This document shows, piece by piece, positions 27,101 through 33,184 of a stretch of 33,184 nucleotides of DNA. Under the pieces are notes generated by a model. It was not told the DNA's origin. It did no database searches and saw only the letters and a program-made list of their open reading frames with translations. A program made the translations under genes and the position numbers. Position 1 is the first letter of the stretch; each line of letters begins with the position of its first letter. This stretch comes from Burkholderiales bacterium (GTDB lineage: Bacteria > Pseudomonadota > Gammaproteobacteria > Burkholderiales > Burkholderiaceae_C). The stretch spans positions 1-33,184 of the forward strand of contig JABEVE010000063.1 in NCBI GenBank assembly GCA_013044035.1. Reading direction: 5' to 3'.

Positions 27101-27257
27101 CGGCCATGTTGGCCTGCACGGTGATGGTCGGAAAGTCCACCTGCGGCAGCGGCGCCACCGGCAGCAGGCGAAAGGCCATGGCGCCTGCCAGCAGCACCGC
27201 CAGCGCCAGCAAGGTGGTGCCCACAGGGCGGCGAACGAAGGGAGCGGAAAGATTCAC
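24117..27257 (-). CDS. mdtC: RND multidrug pump, MdtC/MuxC type
   Basis: This inner-membrane proton/drug antiporter of the HAE1 family has 1046 residues. It opens with [19 protein letters not shown] (TM1); the charge-relay pair is in [14 protein letters not shown] (TM4, Asp401/Asp402). The second half has its own TM7 and the [11 protein letters not shown] signature. In MdtBC/MuxBC systems two different pumps form the trimer, fitting the two adjacent pump genes here. The start is GTG, overlapping the stop of the preceding pump (GTGA), so translation is coupled. Residues about 492-516, in the cytoplasmic loop between TM6 and TM7, are a Pro/Gly/Glu-rich stretch encoded by a G/C-rich repeat. The B/C assignment follows gene order and is approximate. 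Confidence 0.95.
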   Translation of the reverse strand: MNLSAPFVRRPVGTTLLALAVLLAGAMAFRLLPVAPLPQVDFPTITVQANMAGASPAVMAATVATPLERSLGTIAGIAQMTSSSTQGSTRIILQFDLSKDINSAARQVQAAINAARPLLPTGLTGNPTYRKVNPADAPIMILALTSKSLTRGQMYDAASTILAQKISQVAGIGSVTVGGSALPAVRVELDLPRINGMGLGLEQIRQAIASANVDTPKGAVDSADRRWQVGANDQMTTPAQYRRIVVGYKNGAPIRLDEVAQVREGLQNDQHMGLANGEPAVLLIIFRQPGANIISAVEGVKAALPQLEASIPAGIDVRIMSDRTSTIRASLQEVENTLLLAVMLVIGVVWLFLRDWRATLIPALAVPLSLVGTFAAMWLLGYSLDNLSLMALIVATGFVVDDAIVVLENIMRHVEAGMSPLAAALKGAREVGFTVLSMSLSLVAVFLPVLFMGGIVGRLFHEFAVTLSVAIGMSLLVSLTVTPMLASRWLRPKPLPTPALPTGEEGEAGRGSVARTPRLERVWNAIHRGYARSLRGALAHPTLMLLLFFATIGLSVYLYAIVPKGFFPTQDTGLLVGSVQADQSISFQDMSKKLERIVAIVRQNEGVQNVLAFTGGGTANSGFMFMQLKPLDQRRGVQTIIAQLRKALSSVPGAQTFMFPVQDIRAGGRPSAALYEYTLQASDLDTLRTWEPKVLAAFKRIPGMNDVNTDQQASGLQLSLVLDRSAAARYGIPVATIDQTLNDAFGQRLVSTIYAPLNQYRVVMEAAQQYQQNASALQAIFLVGSQGQRVPLSALAHEELTNTPLAVNHQGLFVSATISFNLDKGISLGQIQGKIDQTMAEIGLPSEVHGGFQGTAKLFSDTLKNQPLFIMAAIFAIYIVLGILYESTLHPLTILSTLPPAGVGAVLALLITHTEFSIIALIGVFLLIGIVKKNAILMVDFALQAEREHGAGPRDAIFQAATLRLRPILMTTLAALFTALPLAFISGNGAELRQPLGISIAGGLIVSQALTLYTTPVIYLELDRLRQWTLRQFGRSGRPVPLDTLA
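25710..25784 (-). repeat. G/C-rich palindromic repeat in frame within mdtC-like gene
   Basis: The plus strand shows CTCCCCCTCCC, a second CCTCCCCCTCC, then GTGGGGAGGG and CTGGGGTGGG, forming an imperfect stem-loop. Its translation in the pump frame is [16 protein letters not shown], unlike any RND sequence I know but like the translation of dispersed intergenic repeats in GC-rich proteobacteria. It resembles the 30477-30622 copy. Confidence 0.65.
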
Positions 27258-30200
27258 GGCTTGCCCTCGCCGTGCGTGGAAGCTGTGGACAAGGGGCCGC
27301 GCGCAGCGCCGCTGTCACCTCCCCCAGGGGTGGGGGGGAGCGCGAGCGGGAGACTCCGCCCGTCTTGCGGACCGGAACCGAAGGTGCGTGTCCGCCAGGC
27401 CGCGGTGCGCGTGGCCAGACGGTCGAAGGTGAGATAGATGACCGGCGTGGTGAACAGCGTGAGCAGTTGTGACAACAGCAATCCGCCCACCATGGTGATG
27501 CCCAGCGGCTGGCGCAGCTCGGCGCCCATGCCGCCGCCGACCACCAGCGGCACGGCGCCGAACAGCGCGGCGAACGTCGTCATCAGAATGGGGCGCAAGC
27601 GCAGGCGCGCGGCCTGCAGCATGGCGGCCTCGGGCGCAAGCCCCTGGTGGCGCTGGGCGTCGAGGGCGAAGTCCACCATCAGGATGGCGTTCTTCTGCAC
27701 GATGCCGATGAGCAGGACGATGCCGATGATGGCGATGACGGTGAGGCTGTGCCCCGTGCCCATCAGCGCCAGCAAGGCACCGATGCCGGCCGAGGGCAGC
27801 GTGGACAAAATGGTGATGGGGTGGATGTAGCTCTCGTACAGCACGCCCAGCACGATGTACATGGTGGCCACCGCCGCCAGGAGCAGCCAGAGCTGGTTGG
27901 AGAGCGCCGCCTGGAAAGCGCTGGCTGCGCCCTGGAAGGCGATGACCACGGAGGGCGGCAGGGCGGTATCCGTGGCCACTTGCTGAATGGCATCGACCGC
28001 CGCGCCGAGCGAGGCGCCGGGCGCGAGCTGGAAGGAGATGAGCGCCGCCGGGAACTGGCCGAGATGGTCCACCGCCAGCGGTGTGGCGCGCTGCTCGACA
28101 TGGGCGATGGCCGACAGCGGCACCGGCCGCCCGCTGCTGCTGGCCAGGTAGATGTTGCCGAACGCCGCGAGCCCTCCACCGCCGCTCGTGCTGACCCCCA
28201 GCACCACGCGGTACTGCGCCGACTGGGTGAAGATGGTGGAGACCAGACGCTGGCCGAAGGCGCTGTAGAGCGCGCTATCGACCGCGCTCATGGTGATGCC
28301 CAGACGCGAGGCGGCGCTGCGATCGACGTCGACATAGGCCTGCAGTCCCTGGTCCTGCAGGTCACTGCTGACGCCAGCGAGCTGCGGCAGCGCCTTGAGC
28401 CTGGCCATCAGCGCGGCGTTGGCGCTGGATAGCTCGGCCTGGCTGGTGGCGCAGAGGCTGAACTGGTAGGGATAGCGGCTGGCGATGTCGTCGATGGTCA
28501 GATCCTGCACCGGCTGCAGGAAGGCGTGGATGCCTTCGACCTTGGCGGCACGCGCATCGAGCCGGCTGATGATGGGGCCGACACGCAAGACCCGCTCGCT
28601 CAACGGCTTGAGGCTGATGAGCAGGCGCCCGGTGTTCATCGTGGTGTTGATGCCGTCGATGCCGACCACGGACGACACACTCGCCACGGCCGGGTCGCGC
28701 AGCAGCGTGTCGACCAGCACCTGCTGCCGCTGGCTCATCGCGGCGAACGAGACGTCCTGCGGCGCCACGGTGATGGCCTGAATCAGGCCGGTGTCCTGCA
28801 CCGGAAAGAAGCCCTTGGGCATGGCGATGTACAGAAACACCGTGAGCACGAGCGTACCCAGCGCCGCCAGCAGCACCAGCGGCTGGTGGCGCAGCACCCA
28901 GCCGAGTGCCCGGGCGTAGCCCTCGGTCAGGCGCTCGAAGGCATGGCCGGTGGCGCGGAACAGCCGGCCCTGCCTGGCCTCGGGCACATGGCGCAGCAGC
29001 CGCGCCGACAGCATGGGGGTGAAGGTGAGCGAGACCACCGCCGAAATGACGATGGCCACCGCCAGGGTGATGGCGAATTCACGGAACAGCCGCCCCACCA
29101 CATCGCCCATGAACAGCAGCGGGATGAGTACGGCGACGAGCGAGAAGGTGAGCGAGATGATGGTGAAGCCGATCTGCGCCGCGCCCTTGAGCGCCGCTTG
29201 CAGCGGCGGTTCCCCGGCCTCGATGTAGCGCGAGATGTTCTCGATCATGACGATGGCGTCGTCCACCACGAAACCGGTGGCAATGGTCAGGGCCATGAGT
29301 GTCAGGGTGTTGATGGAAAAACCGAACAGGTACATGGCGCCGAAGGTTCCCACCAGCGCCAGCGGCACGGCCGTGGCGGGAATGAAGGTGGCGCGCGCGC
29401 TGCGCAGGAAGACGAAGATGACCAACACCACCAGGGCGACGGCGAGCAGCAGCTCGAACTTGACGTCGCTGATGGCGGCGCGAATCGTGACGGTGCGGTC
29501 CGACAGCACCGAGAGCCGTGCCGCCGCGGGCAGTTGCTGCTGCAGGCTGGGCAGCAGCTTGTGAATGCTGTCGACCACGGCGATGACGTTGGCGCCGGGC
29601 TGACGCTGCACGTTGATGACGATGCCCGGTTTGCCGTTGACCAGGGCCGCCTGCCAGGCGTTCTCGGGGCCGGTGTCGATGCTGGCGACATCGCCCAGGC
29701 GCACCGTTGCGCCGTTGTTGGTGGCGATGATCATCTGCCGGTACTGCTCGGGCGACTGCAACTGGTCGTTGGCGTCGATGGTGAAGGATTGCCGGCTTCC
29801 GCTGATGCTGCCCTTGGGGCTGTTGACGTTGGCCCCGGTGATGGCGGTGCGAATGCTGTCCAGGCTCAAGCCCAGCGCCGCCAGGGCCTGGGCGTTGACC
29901 GTGACGCGCACGGCAGGCTTGTGGCCACCGGACAGCGTCACCAGGCCCACGCCCGAGACCTGCGAGAGCTTCTGGCTCAGGCGCGTGTCGGCCAGGTCGT
30001 CGAGGGTGGTGAGGGGCAGCGAGTCGGAGGTCAGCCCCAGGGTGATGACGGGCGCGTCCGCCGGGTTGACCTTGGCATAGATGGGTGGCTGCGGCAGGTC
30101 GGTGGGCAGCAGGCTGCTGGCGGCGTTGATCGCGGCCTGCACCTCCTGCTCGGCGACGTCGAGCGACAGCGCCAAATCGAAACGCAGGGTGATGACCGAC

Positions 30201-30643
30201 GCCCCGCCGGAGCTCACCGACCACATTTGCGCCAGCCCCGGCATCTGCCCGAACTGCTGCTCAAGCGGCGCGGTGACGGAGGACGTCATCACATTCGGGC
30301 TGGCCCCAGGATAGAGGGTGGTGACCTGGATGGTGGGGTAGTCCACCTCCGGCAGCGCCGCTTGCGGCAGCAGCTTGTAACCGACGAAGCCGGCCACCAG
30401 CACCGCAATCATCAGCAGCGTGGTGGCGATGGGCCGCAGAATGAACAGCCGCGACGGACTGGGGCGGTCGGCGCCGGACTCCCCCTCCCCGCCCCCCTCG
30501 CCTGTAGAGGGGGTGAGCGCTGCGCTGCGCGAAGACTCCGGATGCCCCTCGTCACGTTCCCCATCCTGCGTGGGAGGCGTTGGCTCCGCCCCCGTGCGTG
30601 GGGAGGGTTGGGGTGGGGAGTCGTGGCCCGGCGGCACGCTCAT
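27254..30643 (-). CDS. mdtB: RND multidrug pump, MdtB/MuxB type, with repeat-derived ends
   Basis: This is the first pump of the operon, 1129 residues, longer than the roughly 1040 usual for MdtB/MuxB. The family body begins near residue 61 ([20 protein letters not shown]1); proton-relay aspartates are in [17 protein letters not shown], and [11 protein letters not shown] marks the second half. The N-terminal 60 residues are Pro/Gly/Glu/Ser-rich and encoded by a G/C-rich inverted-repeat element. No ATG or GTG lies between them and TM1, so translation must either run through them or use a non-standard start. The last 40 residues (1090-1129) are likewise repeat-derived and Pro/Gly-rich. The ATG is 2 nt after the adaptor stop. 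Both extensions would lie in the cytoplasm. Its stop overlaps the GTG of the next pump. Confidence 0.93.
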   Translation of the reverse strand: MSVPPGHDSPPQPSPRTGAEPTPPTQDGERDEGHPESSRSAALTPSTGEGGGEGESGADRPSPSRLFILRPIATTLLMIAVLVAGFVGYKLLPQAALPEVDYPTIQVTTLYPGASPNVMTSSVTAPLEQQFGQMPGLAQMWSVSSGGASVITLRFDLALSLDVAEQEVQAAINAASSLLPTDLPQPPIYAKVNPADAPVITLGLTSDSLPLTTLDDLADTRLSQKLSQVSGVGLVTLSGGHKPAVRVTVNAQALAALGLSLDSIRTAITGANVNSPKGSISGSRQSFTIDANDQLQSPEQYRQMIIATNNGATVRLGDVASIDTGPENAWQAALVNGKPGIVINVQRQPGANVIAVVDSIHKLLPSLQQQLPAAARLSVLSDRTVTIRAAISDVKFELLLAVALVVLVIFVFLRSARATFIPATAVPLALVGTFGAMYLFGFSINTLTLMALTIATGFVVDDAIVMIENISRYIEAGEPPLQAALKGAAQIGFTIISLTFSLVAVLIPLLFMGDVVGRLFREFAITLAVAIVISAVVSLTFTPMLSARLLRHVPEARQGRLFRATGHAFERLTEGYARALGWVLRHQPLVLLAALGTLVLTVFLYIAMPKGFFPVQDTGLIQAITVAPQDVSFAAMSQRQQVLVDTLLRDPAVASVSSVVGIDGINTTMNTGRLLISLKPLSERVLRVGPIISRLDARAAKVEGIHAFLQPVQDLTIDDIASRYPYQFSLCATSQAELSSANAALMARLKALPQLAGVSSDLQDQGLQAYVDVDRSAASRLGITMSAVDSALYSAFGQRLVSTIFTQSAQYRVVLGVSTSGGGGLAAFGNIYLASSSGRPVPLSAIAHVEQRATPLAVDHLGQFPAALISFQLAPGASLGAAVDAIQQVATDTALPPSVVIAFQGAASAFQAALSNQLWLLLAAVATMYIVLGVLYESYIHPITILSTLPSAGIGALLALMGTGHSLTVIAIIGIVLLIGIVQKNAILMVDFALDAQRHQGLAPEAAMLQAARLRLRPILMTTFAALFGAVPLVVGGGMGAELRQPLGITMVGGLLLSQLLTLFTTPVIYLTFDRLATRTAAWRTRTFGSGPQDGRSLPLALPPTPGGGDSGAARGPLSTASTHGEGKP
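27316..27340 (-). repeat. G/C-rich palindrome in the 3' end of the mdtB-like gene
   Basis: The plus strand reads CACCTCCCCCAGGGG followed by TGGGGGGGAG, a near-perfect hairpin without a U-tract. It codes for LPPTPGGG in the C-terminal tail of the pump. Such elements are usually intergenic in this group; here the gene stop comes after it, so the repeat has been read into the protein. Confidence 0.55.
30477..30622 (-). repeat. 146-bp inverted-repeat element forming the 5' end of the mdtB-like gene
   Basis: The element is bounded by GACTCCCC (30477-30484) and its exact inverse GGGGAGTC (30615-30622). Further in, CCTCCCC on the left and GGGGAGG with GGGTGGGG on the right extend the symmetry imperfectly. 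It looks like a pair of REP-like units facing each other. It is open in the pump frame and encodes residues about 8-56. No transposase or target duplication was seen. Confidence 0.6.
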
Positions 30644-30645
30644 GC

Positions 30646-32061
30646 TCAGGGCGCTCCACTGGCTGCAGCCTTGGCATGCTGGCCCGGCCTTGTCTTGTCC
30701 CCCGGCTTGGTCCTTCCCGGTCGCGACGCTGGCAATGCATCTGCGGTGCGCGCCTGCACCACCTTGACTTCACGGCCATCGCGCAGGCGGTCCAGGCCAT
30801 CGGTCACGACACGCTCACCGGGCTTCAGGCCGGAGACGATCTGCGTCAGATCGCCATCGGTCGCCCCCGTCGTCACCTTGCGCAGCATCACCTTGTCGCC
30901 AGCGCCGATCACATACACATAGGTGCCCGGCGCGCCCACGGCCACGGCCGTGTTCGGCACCACCACCGCGCCGGGAATGGTGCGCACCAGCAGACGAAGG
31001 TTGACGAACTGGTTGGGAAAAAGCGCCAGGTTCTTGTTGTCGAACTCGGCGCGCAGGCTGAGCGTGCCGGTGGCGGTGTTGATCTGGTTGTCCGCCGCCA
31101 CCAGCTTGCCGCTGGCCAGCAGTTGGGTGTTGCGCGCGTCCCAGGCCTGCGCTTCGAGTTGTTTGCCGGACATGGCTGCCTGGCCGTGCCGCCCCGGGCT
31201 CGGGCCGTTGCCGTGGAGGACAAAATCGGCTTGCGGATTGGCCGGAGCACCCAGCAACTGTCCGACCACCTCGCCAATCTGCCGCTGCGGCAGGGCGAAG
31301 GTCACATCGACCGGCTGCACCTGGGCGATGGTGGCGATTGGCGTCACGCTGCTGCCCGTGGCGCTGCTGGAGCCGTTGCCCGCGCCCACCGCACCCGAGG
31401 TGGTCACCATGTTGCCCGCGTCCACCGGCCGCAAGCCGGCCAGGCCGGCCACCGGTGCGGTGATGCGGGTCCAGCTGAGTTGCAGCCGGGCGTTGTCGAG
31501 CGCGGCCCGGTTGGCGTCGAGCGTGGCCTTGTACTGCGCCACGGTGGCGCGCTGGTCCGACACTTGCTGTGCGGAAATCGAGTCCTGCTGGAGCAGGGTC
31601 TCGTAGCGCACCAGATCGCTTTGTGCGCCGCTGAGTTGTGCCCGGGTCTGCTCGACCTGGGCTTGCGCCTGCTCCACCGCGATCTGGAACGGACGTGGAT
31701 CGATCTGCGCCAGCAACTGTCCGGCCCTGACCATCTGCCCCTGCTTGTAATCCACGCTTTGCAGCAGACCGGCCACGCGCGGCATGACGTTCACCAGGCT
31801 GCGCGGCGTCACCGTCCCCAGGGCACTGAACCACACCGGCAGCGGCTGCGCGCGGGCGACGGCTGCCGTCACCGGCTGCGGTGGTTGCTTGCCGGACATG
31901 CCGGACGGTGCCTTCTGGGCGCGGCTGACATCGCCCACGCGCCACCACAGGAAAGCGCCGAGAGCCAGCACCGCCAGCGGCAGCAACCAAGTCCAGCGTC
32001 GCCCGGCGGCGTGGGCAGCGGAGGTCGGGGCAGGATCGGAGCGCGGACCGGATGGGGTCAT
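30646..32061 (-). CDS. mdtA: RND periplasmic adaptor (membrane fusion protein), MdtA/MuxA type
   Basis: The adaptor links the inner-membrane pumps to the outer-membrane channel. Its 471 residues start with a cytosolic tail, one anchor helix (23-41), a lipoyl/barrel-sandwich half ([20 protein letters not shown], 95-114), a coiled hairpin (about 125-195) and the second lipoyl half ([20 protein letters not shown]). [16 protein letters not shown] and [11 protein letters not shown] are strong MdtA/MuxA signatures. A Gly/Ser-rich insert (223-238) and a stretch at about 271-303 lengthen it relative to E. coli MdtA. I choose the ATG (MTPSGPRS); a TTG two codons upstream is possible. It heads the operon and ends 2 nt before the first pump ATG. 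The C-terminus is basic and Pro-rich. Confidence 0.95.
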   Translation of the reverse strand: MTPSGPRSDPAPTSAAHAAGRRWTWLLPLAVLALGAFLWWRVGDVSRAQKAPSGMSGKQPPQPVTAAVARAQPLPVWFSALGTVTPRSLVNVMPRVAGLLQSVDYKQGQMVRAGQLLAQIDPRPFQIAVEQAQAQVEQTRAQLSGAQSDLVRYETLLQQDSISAQQVSDQRATVAQYKATLDANRAALDNARLQLSWTRITAPVAGLAGLRPVDAGNMVTTSGAVGAGNGSSSATGSSVTPIATIAQVQPVDVTFALPQRQIGEVVGQLLGAPANPQADFVLHGNGPSPGRHGQAAMSGKQLEAQAWDARNTQLLASGKLVAADNQINTATGTLSLRAEFDNKNLALFPNQFVNLRLLVRTIPGAVVVPNTAVAVGAPGTYVYVIGAGDKVMLRKVTTGATDGDLTQIVSGLKPGERVVTDGLDRLRDGREVKVVQARTADALPASRPGRTKPGDKTRPGQHAKAAASGAP

Positions 32062-32092
32062 GGGCAAGTCTCGGATGAAAAGTGGGACGCAA

Positions 32093-32205
32093 GCATGCGG
32101 GACACAGGCATGCGGAACACAAACAGGACAAGGTGGCCAACTGACCGCGGGAGAGATGGCACATTGTCCGATCGTTCCCGGCCCGCATGCCTCCTGGGGG
32201 CATGC
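32093..32205. promoter_or_regulatory. Two pairs of GCATGC hexamers upstream of the RND operon
   Basis: GCATGC, itself a palindrome, occurs at 32093, 32108, 32185 and 32200. Both pairs have a 15-bp period. The first pair belongs to a direct repeat (GCATGCGGGACACA at 32093-32106, GCATGCGGAACACA at 32108-32121). The second forms an 8-bp stem, CGCATGCC/GGCATGCG (32184-32191 and 32199-32206), with a 7-nt loop. The sites lie 32-144 bp before the adaptor ATG, where a regulator would bind. No convincing -35/-10 pair is visible, and nothing else definite is seen in 32062-32336. Confidence 0.4.
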
Positions 32206-32336
32206 GCGGATCCCATTGAACAGATCGCATCATGCCCGAGCCGCATGAACGTCGCGTGAGGCGTTTGTGTTGAAGTTTTGCTGGAGGCAAGCCCCGCCGG
32301 GTGGTCACGCCATACGCCGGCAGCCGACGTAACCCC

Positions 32337-32942
32337 CTAGGGCTTGGCCTTGCGCTCGTGTTTCCAGTACACCTCGGTGCTGCCATCGGCTCCGGCGCGG
32401 TTGAGGGTGCGCGCGAGCACGAACAACAAGTCCGACAAGCGGTTGAGGTATTGCAAGGGGCGAGCGAGGGCGGCAGGCGACGTGGACACAGCCGCGGCAG
32501 CGCCAGCCTGCGGCCGGACAGCGCCGACCACCGCCACCACCGAACGCTCGGCGCGCCGCGCCACGGTGCGGCACACATGCGCGAGGCTGGCGGCGCGGGT
32601 GCCGCCGGGCAGGATGAATTCCTTCAGCGGCGGCAGCAGCGGGTTGTAGTGCGCCAGCGCCGTGTCCAGGCGCTGCACATGGGCGTCTTGCACCAGGGTC
32701 ATGCCCGGCACCGCGAGTTCGCCGCCGAGGTCGAACAGGTCGTGCTGCACCTGCAGCAGCAGTTCGCGAATCGCGTCGTCCATCGGCTCGGTGAGCAGCA
32801 GACCGATGTGGGAGTTCAGCTCATCGACATCACCCAGGGCTTGGATGCGATCGTCGGCCTTGGAGCGTCGGCTGCCGTCGCCCAGACCGGTGGTGCCGGC
32901 GTCGCCGGTGCGGGTGGTGATGGCGGTGAGGCGGTGTCCCAT
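32337..32942 (-). CDS. Cob(I)yrinic acid a,c-diamide adenosyltransferase, PduO type
   Basis: The enzyme transfers the adenosyl group of ATP to cob(I)alamin to make coenzyme B12. The 201-residue product has the PduO/MMAB ATP-binding motif TRTGDAGTTGLGDGSRRSKA (10-29), the GDVDELNSHIG segment (37-47), the catalytic RRAERS (129-134) and LNRLSDLLFVLAR (166-178). An Ala-rich stretch (about 141-162) between the last two is longer than usual and probably a surface loop. It does not resemble the CobA/CobO type. No cobalamin biosynthesis or B12-dependent enzyme gene lies in the window. The ATG (MGHRLTAI) has no strong Shine-Dalgarno. It is divergent from the gene starting at 33152, with a 209-bp gap in which no clear promoter is seen. 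Confidence 0.95.
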   Translation of the reverse strand: MGHRLTAITTRTGDAGTTGLGDGSRRSKADDRIQALGDVDELNSHIGLLLTEPMDDAIRELLLQVQHDLFDLGGELAVPGMTLVQDAHVQRLDTALAHYNPLLPPLKEFILPGGTRAASLAHVCRTVARRAERSVVAVVGAVRPQAGAAAAVSTSPAALARPLQYLNRLSDLLFVLARTLNRAGADGSTEVYWKHERKAKP

Positions 32943-33151
32943 GATGTGTCCATGTCAAGTCGGCGCCGCTGACGGCAACGGCGTATTCTTGCCGAAGGTG
33001 GCGTCGACTGCGTCGTCGCGGGCGCGCTGCCCTCGGTTCGGCATGCATGCCATGCGGGGCTCTTCCCAAGCAGGCGAACGCGGATGCCTGCGGCGCGAGA
33101 AGCCCATTCGGCGTTGCCCTTGACCATGAGACTGCATCGAAGGAGACCATG

Positions 33152-33184
33152 ATGAACGCACCGGCGACGCCCCAAACCCTCACC
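33152..33184 (+). CDS. Start of an unidentified gene, cut by the window edge
   Basis: Only eleven codons are present, giving MNAPATPQTLT. Two ATGs are adjacent (33149 and 33152). The Shine-Dalgarno AGGAGA at 33141-33146 is too close to the first and well spaced (about 6 nt) for the second, so I choose the second. The peptide is too short to assign a function. It is divergent from the adenosyltransferase gene. Confidence 0.55.
   Translation, partial: MNAPATPQTLT

Noticed and set aside
30477-30622. The inverted-repeat element as an insertion sequence
   Set aside because: It is only 146 bp, encodes no transposase, and I see no target-site duplication; a REP-like or MITE-like repeat fits better.
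28526-30922. About 800-codon plus-strand frame opposite the first RND pump
   Set aside because: Composition is Asp/Gly/His/Arg-biased, with no recognisable domain; it mirrors the third-position bias of the pump gene.
1-33184. CRISPR arrays, tRNA or rRNA genes, prophage and defence systems
   Set aside because: No regularly spaced repeats, no cloverleaf or rRNA sequence, and no integrase, Cas, restriction or toxin-antitoxin genes were recognised.

Overview
This GC-rich window reads as chromosomal DNA of a betaproteobacterium, most likely Burkholderiales. The support is a Cupriavidus-type phaC-phaA-phaB-phaR cluster flanked by rimO on one side and by pgeF, rluD and bamD on the other, followed by an odhA-odhB-lpd-zapE block. 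The genus cannot be fixed from the sequence. Only bamD, a PP2C-type phosphatase and a gene start at the right edge are on the plus strand; everything else is on the minus strand.

Region 1 (1-7008, minus strand): read in the direction of transcription it is rluD, pgeF, phaC, phaA, phaB, phaR and the first codons of rimO. PhaA condenses acetyl-CoA, PhaB reduces acetoacetyl-CoA, PhaC polymerises 3-hydroxybutyryl-CoA, and PhaR links transcription to polymer level. A good sigma70-type promoter (TTGACA, 17 bp, AAGAAT) lies about 300 bp before phaC. PhaC carries a Lys/Ala-rich insertion just before its catalytic cysteine.

Region 2 (7153-13386): bamD (outer-membrane assembly lipoprotein) converges on a YoaA/DinG-type iron-sulfur helicase, whose start overlaps the stop of a small DUF465 protein. 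A PP2C phosphatase converges on an unrecognised secreted coiled-coil protein that is coupled to zapE.

Region 3 (12289-19213): the 2-oxoglutarate dehydrogenase complex (odhA E1, odhB E2, lpdA E3), followed by zapE and the coiled-coil protein, probably one transcription unit with a candidate promoter before odhA.

Region 4 (19404-22549): a hexose-6-phosphate mutarotase, a DUF1348 NTF2-like protein and a 14-TM DHA2-type MFS exporter.

Region 5 (22642-32205): an MdtABC/MuxABC-type RND efflux operon (adaptor, two pumps, outer-membrane lipoprotein). Its most unusual feature is that G/C-rich palindromic repeats, of a kind normally found between genes, lie in frame inside both pump genes. They form an N-terminal extension and a C-terminal tail on the first pump and a cytoplasmic-loop insert in the second. 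Four GCATGC hexamers, in two pairs with the same 15-bp period, lie upstream of the operon.

Region 6 (32337-33184): a PduO-type cobalamin adenosyltransferase and, divergently, the first codons of an unidentified gene. I see no tRNA, rRNA, CRISPR array, transposase, prophage or toxin-antitoxin pair. The gene content is mostly core; the novelty candidates are the in-frame repeats, the PhaC insertion and the upstream GCATGC arrangement.
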